This document shows, one piece after another, positions 6,512 to 8,815 of a stretch of DNA of 8,815 bases (positions within the stretch are counted from its first letter, which is position 1; every line of letters starts with the position of its first letter). This DNA comes from Pseudomonadota bacterium. Lineage in GTDB: Bacteria > Myxococcota > Myxococcia > Myxococcales > Anaeromyxobacteraceae. The stretch spans positions 1 to 8,815 of the forward strand of contig JAEZXM010000126.1 in the NCBI GenBank assembly GCA_023419875.1. Direction: 5' to 3'. Position numbers and translations under genes: made by a program. The notes beneath the pieces were generated by a model. That model worked only from the letters and a program-made list of their open reading frames with translations. It searched no databases and was not told the origin of the DNA.

Positions 6512-7876
6512 ATGGCGCCGAAGATCCTCCTCGTGGACGACAACCAGGAGCTGCTCACGCTCCTGGCACGCCTCATGGAATCCGAGGGATGGGCGGCGAT
6601 CCAGGCGGGCAAGGGCCGGGTGGCCCTGGAGAAGCTCCAGGCCGAGAAACCGGCCGCGGCCATCGTGGATGTCCTCCTCCCGGACATGATGGGCTACGAC
6701 GTCGCCCACGCCCTCAAGAACGCCGGCGTCCCGTTCGTCTTCATGACCGGCGTCTTCAAGGGCGGGCGCGCCGCCAGCGACGCCCGGACGCTGCACGGGG
6801 CGGCCGGCTACTTCGAGAAGCCCTTCGAGGGACGGAAGCTCCTCGAGGCGATCCGCGCCCTCCTCCCGTCGGCGCCGCCGAGCAAGGCGAGCCCCGCGCC
6901 CGCTCCGCGCCGGGCGCCCGCCACCGAGCTCACCGACTTCGACGTCGAGGTGGCGGTCGAGCCCGACGAGCCGGTCGAGCCGCTGGAGCTCACGGGCCGG
7001 GTGGTGCTGACCGAGGACGGGAAGGTCTCGGCCGTGATCCGGGGCGAGACCATCACCGTGGGTCCCATGGCAGCTCCTGCGCGCCCGCCGCCGGCGCCCG
7101 GCCCGATCCGCAGCGCCGCGCAGCCCCCTTCGGCTGCCCGGGAGGAGCGCGCGGCGAAGGGCGCGCTCGAGCCCACGGGCCGGCTCAGCGAGAACCTCCC
7201 CGAGCTCATCACCGCCTTCTACATCGCCCAGCAGACCGGCGAGCTGACCCTTCAGAAGGGGAAGGTGAAGAAGACCATCTTCTTCGAGAAGGGGCAGCCC
7301 TGCTTCGCGATCTCCAACCTCATCGCCGATCGGTTCGGGCCGTTCCTCGTCCGCGTCGGCAAGATCACGAACGCCCAGCTCGAGCTCTGCCAGGCCGCCG
7401 CGGACCGCACCGGGAAGCGTGCCGGCGACGTGCTCGCGGAGATGGGGCTCCTCAAGGAGACGGAAAAGCTCTACTACGTCGCACAGCAGGTGAAGGCGAT
7501 CATCTACTCCGTCTTCGGCTGGGAGGAGGGCGAGTACCGGCTCCACTTCGCGGACAAGGCCGCCCAGGAGGCGATCAAGATCGACCTCCACCCGGCGAAC
7601 CTCATCACCCGCGGGGTGAAGAAGCTCTACAAGCCGGAGCGGCTCTACCGGCTGCTCTCGCCCGAGGACCGGCTCATCCCCTCGCCGCAGCCCTCGTACG
7701 GCCTGCACGAGGTGGAGCTCGAGCGCTGGGAGGCGGAGCTGCTCCCCAAGGTGGACGGCACGCGGACGATGGCCGAGCTCGCCCACGTGGCGCAGCGCCC
7801 GGAGCACGCCGTGTACGGCTTCCTCTACGGGCTCGTGGCGCTCAAGATCCTCGACCGGACGGCGACGGTGGTCTGA
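6512..7876 (+). CDS. Orphan response regulator: receiver domain fused to DUF4388 (PATAN-type) domain
   Basis: This 454-aa cytoplasmic signalling protein has a CheY-like receiver at about residues 1-118. Its acidic pair is Asp9/Asp10, the phospho-acceptor Asp53 (I-V-D-V-L-L-P-D-M), the switch Thr79 and Lys103 in E-K-P-F. An Ala/Pro-rich linker, an acidic stretch (about 142-160) and a second Pro/Ala linker (about 186-215) follow. The DUF4388 region starts near 222 (G-R-L-S-E-N-L-P-E-L-I-T-A-F), with G-E-L-T-L-Q-K-G-K-V-K-K-T-I-F-F-E-K-G at 243-261. It continues into a helical part and ends in a winged-helix-like V-D-G-T-R-T-M-A-E-L segment (from 414). There is no recognisable DNA-binding or enzymatic output, so protein-protein signalling is likely (inference). 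I chose the ATG at 6512 because receiver homology begins at once; an in-frame start at 6350 would add 54 low-complexity residues across the livK promoter. No histidine kinase is adjacent. Confidence 0.9.
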   Translation: MAPKILLVDDNQELLTLLARLMESEGWAAIQAGKGRVALEKLQAEKPAAAIVDVLLPDMMGYDVAHALKNAGVPFVFMTGVFKGGRAASDARTLHGAAGYFEKPFEGRKLLEAIRALLPSAPPSKASPAPAPRRAPATELTDFDVEVAVEPDEPVEPLELTGRVVLTEDGKVSAVIRGETITVGPMAAPARPPPAPGPIRSAAQPPSAAREERAAKGALEPTGRLSENLPELITAFYIAQQTGELTLQKGKVKKTIFFEKGQPCFAISNLIADRFGPFLVRVGKITNAQLELCQAAADRTGKRAGDVLAEMGLLKETEKLYYVAQQVKAIIYSVFGWEEGEYRLHFADKAAQEAIKIDLHPANLITRGVKKLYKPERLYRLLSPEDRLIPSPQPSYGLHEVELERWEAELLPKVDGTRTMAELAHVAQRPEHAVYGFLYGLVALKILDRTATVV

Positions 7877-7889
7877 GCAGGCGTCCCGT

Positions 7890-8501
7890 TCACGCAGCCC
7901 AGGCCGGCTTGCCCTGGGCGGTGAGGTAGAGCGCTCTCCCGGCGTGCGGGCCCAGCAGCTCCAGCACCTGGCGATCCGAGGTGCGCAGGCTCTGCTTGTG
8001 CGGGAGGAGACTCCAGATCGCGAGCACGGCGACGACGCGGTCCTCGGCGACGAGCGGCACGCAGGCGGTGAGGTCGGGGTCGCCCGGCTCCGCCCCCTCG
8101 CCGATCACCCACGCCTTCCCCTCCGCGGCGACGCGTCCGATTGGCCCATGCCCGGGCGTCACCGGCGCGAGCTTCCCCGGCTCCACGCCGACGGACTGGA
8201 CCGCGACCAGCTCACCGTTCGCACCGGACTCGAAGACCGCCACCTCCTCGGAGCCGACGAGGTTCACGACCACGTCCTGGATCGCGCGGAGCACCTCGCC
8301 GTGGTCGGTGGAGCCGTGGAGCCGCTCGAGCGCCACGCAGACGTTGATCGCGTCCGAGAGCTTCTCCTCGAGGTCCACCATCGCGGCCTGCGCCCTGCGT
8401 CGCTCGGATTCGGCGGCGGCGAGGCGCTCGAGGAGGTCGGCGGCGTCGGCGCGGGCGGGTTCACGCGCGGTCCGATGGTGGACAGGGTAGGCGTTCAGCA
8501 T
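7890..8501 (-). CDS. Coiled-coil/GAF domain protein
   Basis: This 203-aa soluble protein has a polar N-terminus, an Ala/Glu/Arg-rich predicted coiled coil (about residues 18-60, including L-L-E-R-L-A-A-A-E-S-E-R-R-R-A-Q) and a GAF-like sensor domain (about 63-195). GAF hallmarks are the helix G-E-V-L-R-A-I-Q-D-V-V-V-N-L-V-G, the strand E-E-V-A-V-F-E, G-P-I-G-R-V-A-A-E-G-K-A-W and the closing strands A-C-V-P-L-V-A-E-D-R-V-V-A-V-L-A-I-W-S. A final helix, S-D-R-Q-V-L-E-L-L-G-P-H-A-G-R-A-L, follows. No kinase, cyclase or DNA-binding domain is attached, so it probably acts by dimerising and binding a partner. The ligand is unknown; no cysteine or histidine arrangement points to haem or iron. The ATG at 8501 is chosen for the GGGGGA 4 bases upstream; an in-frame start at 8609 would add a non-conserved-looking Pro/Arg-rich extension. 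It converges on the receiver-DUF4388 gene with 13 bases between stops. Confidence 0.88.
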   Translation of the reverse strand: MLNAYPVHHRTAREPARADAADLLERLAAAESERRRAQAAMVDLEEKLSDAINVCVALERLHGSTDHGEVLRAIQDVVVNLVGSEEVAVFESGANGELVAVQSVGVEPGKLAPVTPGHGPIGRVAAEGKAWVIGEGAEPGDPDLTACVPLVAEDRVVAVLAIWSLLPHKQSLRTSDRQVLELLGPHAGRALYLTAQGKPAWAA

Positions 8502-8548
8502 GTGATCCCCCGGGGTGGCCGGTAAACCCCGCTGCTTCCCCAGGTGAT

Positions 8549-8564
8549 TGCGCGGCTCGTGCCA
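8549..8564 (-). promoter_or_regulatory. Weak sigma-54-like site upstream of the GAF gene
   Basis: On the minus strand TGGCACGAGCCGCGCA matches the -24 element TGGCAC and keeps the essential GC of the -12 element at the right spacing, but the -12 TT is replaced by GC. It would start transcription about 36 bases before the ATG at 8501. Sigma-54 promoters are common in Myxococcota, but the poor -12 makes this doubtful. Confidence 0.22.
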
Positions 8565-8633
8565 CGGACGCGCGGGCGAGGTGGGAGATCCGCTCCCGCG
8601 AGGGATCAACGGCTTCGGGTCGCCACCCGGTCG

Positions 8634-8662
8634 GCGCGCCCTCCCCGCCAGGGCTGGCGCGC
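8634..8662. repeat. GC-rich inverted repeat in intergenic DNA
   Basis: GCGCGCC (8634-8640) and GGCGCGC (8656-8662) are perfect complements around a 15-base loop. An alternative inner stem GCCCT/AGGGC (8638-8642 with 8650-8654) competes with it. It lies downstream of the possible gene at 8726-8815 and upstream of the GAF gene. There is no T-tract on either strand, so a terminator role is unproven. I see no other gene in 8502-8725. Confidence 0.4.
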
Positions 8663-8725
8663 GCAGCTCGCGTTCACCCGGGGTCGTCGAGCACCCGACT
8701 CGGGAAACCGCCTCCAGACGGGGGT

Positions 8726-8815
8726 TCAGGCCGCGGCCGTGGGATCTCGGCCGGCCCCGAGGGGCGGGATGCGCGCCGCGAGCGCCAGGTGCTCGCGGCT
8801 GCGGAGCGCGTCGTG
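8726..8815 (-). CDS. Possible C-terminal end of a gene running off the right edge (29 aa)
   Basis: The minus-strand frame is open from the window edge to a TGA at 8728-8726. It encodes 29 residues beginning H-D-A-L-R-S-R-E-H-L-A-L-A-A-R-I-P-P-L-G, then a Gly/Ala-rich tail. The first 16 residues look like an amphipathic C-terminal helix with normal high-GC codon use. I do not recognise the family, and such a short open frame can arise by chance in this DNA. If real, its stop lies 224 bases upstream of the GAF start on the same strand. Confidence 0.4.
   Translation of the reverse strand, partial: HDALRSREHLALAARIPPLGAGRDPTAAA

Noticed and set aside
5259..6689. Plus-strand open frame of 476 codons opposite livK and running into the regulator gene
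   Set aside because: It is low-complexity, rich in Leu, Glu, Gly and Arg, has no domain signal, and is opposite a clear LivK.
6377..7807. Minus-strand open frame of 476 codons opposite the receiver-DUF4388 gene
   Set aside because: Its composition is typical of antisense translation; the plus strand carries intact receiver residues Asp9, Asp53, Thr79 and Lys103.
7890..8609. Longer 239-aa version of the GAF protein starting at 8609
   Set aside because: The added 36 residues are Pro/Arg/Gly-rich without structure, and the ATG at 8501 has a GGGGGA ribosome binding sequence.

Overview
The window is very GC-rich (roughly 70% by eye), with strong G/C bias at third codon positions. It looks like a chromosomal piece of a Myxococcota-type bacterium; Anaeromyxobacter or a close relative is my best guess. 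That guess rests on codon bias and on an orphan response regulator fused to a DUF4388 (PATAN-type) domain, not on any database match.

Layout from left to right. Positions 11-195 hold a non-coding nested repeat built from an 8-base unit (GGGATCTT) and a 13-base unit (GGGACGGGATCTT). Two minus-strand genes of unknown function follow, separated by 2 bases: a small membrane-anchored protein (228-563) and a three-helix membrane protein (566-1531). The centre is a complete branched-chain amino acid (HAAT family) ABC transporter operon on the minus strand, in transcription order livK (6323-5184), livH (5130-4201), livM (4201-3137), livG (3140-2319), livF (2322-1588). The last four genes overlap at their stop/start codons. 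Between livK and livH sits a perfect 13-bp GC hairpin just before the livH start. The unknown gene pair begins 56 bases after livF on the same strand, so read-through from the operon is possible.

A divergent intergenic region (6324-6511) separates livK from a plus-strand gene for a receiver-DUF4388 protein (6512-7876). Convergent with it, 13 bases away, is a minus-strand coiled-coil/GAF protein (7890-8501). The rest (8502-8815) contains a weak sigma-54-like site, a GC-rich inverted repeat and an open frame at the right edge (8726-8815) that may be the C-terminus of another minus-strand gene.

How the parts fit: LivK captures a ligand (probably Leu/Ile/Val or a related amino acid) outside the inner membrane. 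LivH and LivM form the membrane channel and LivG and LivF power import. The receiver-DUF4388 and GAF proteins are sensing/signalling parts without an adjacent histidine kinase. I see no phage, transposon, CRISPR, tRNA or rRNA. I also see no convincing new multi-gene system; the least explained elements are the nested repeat and the two-gene membrane module next to it.
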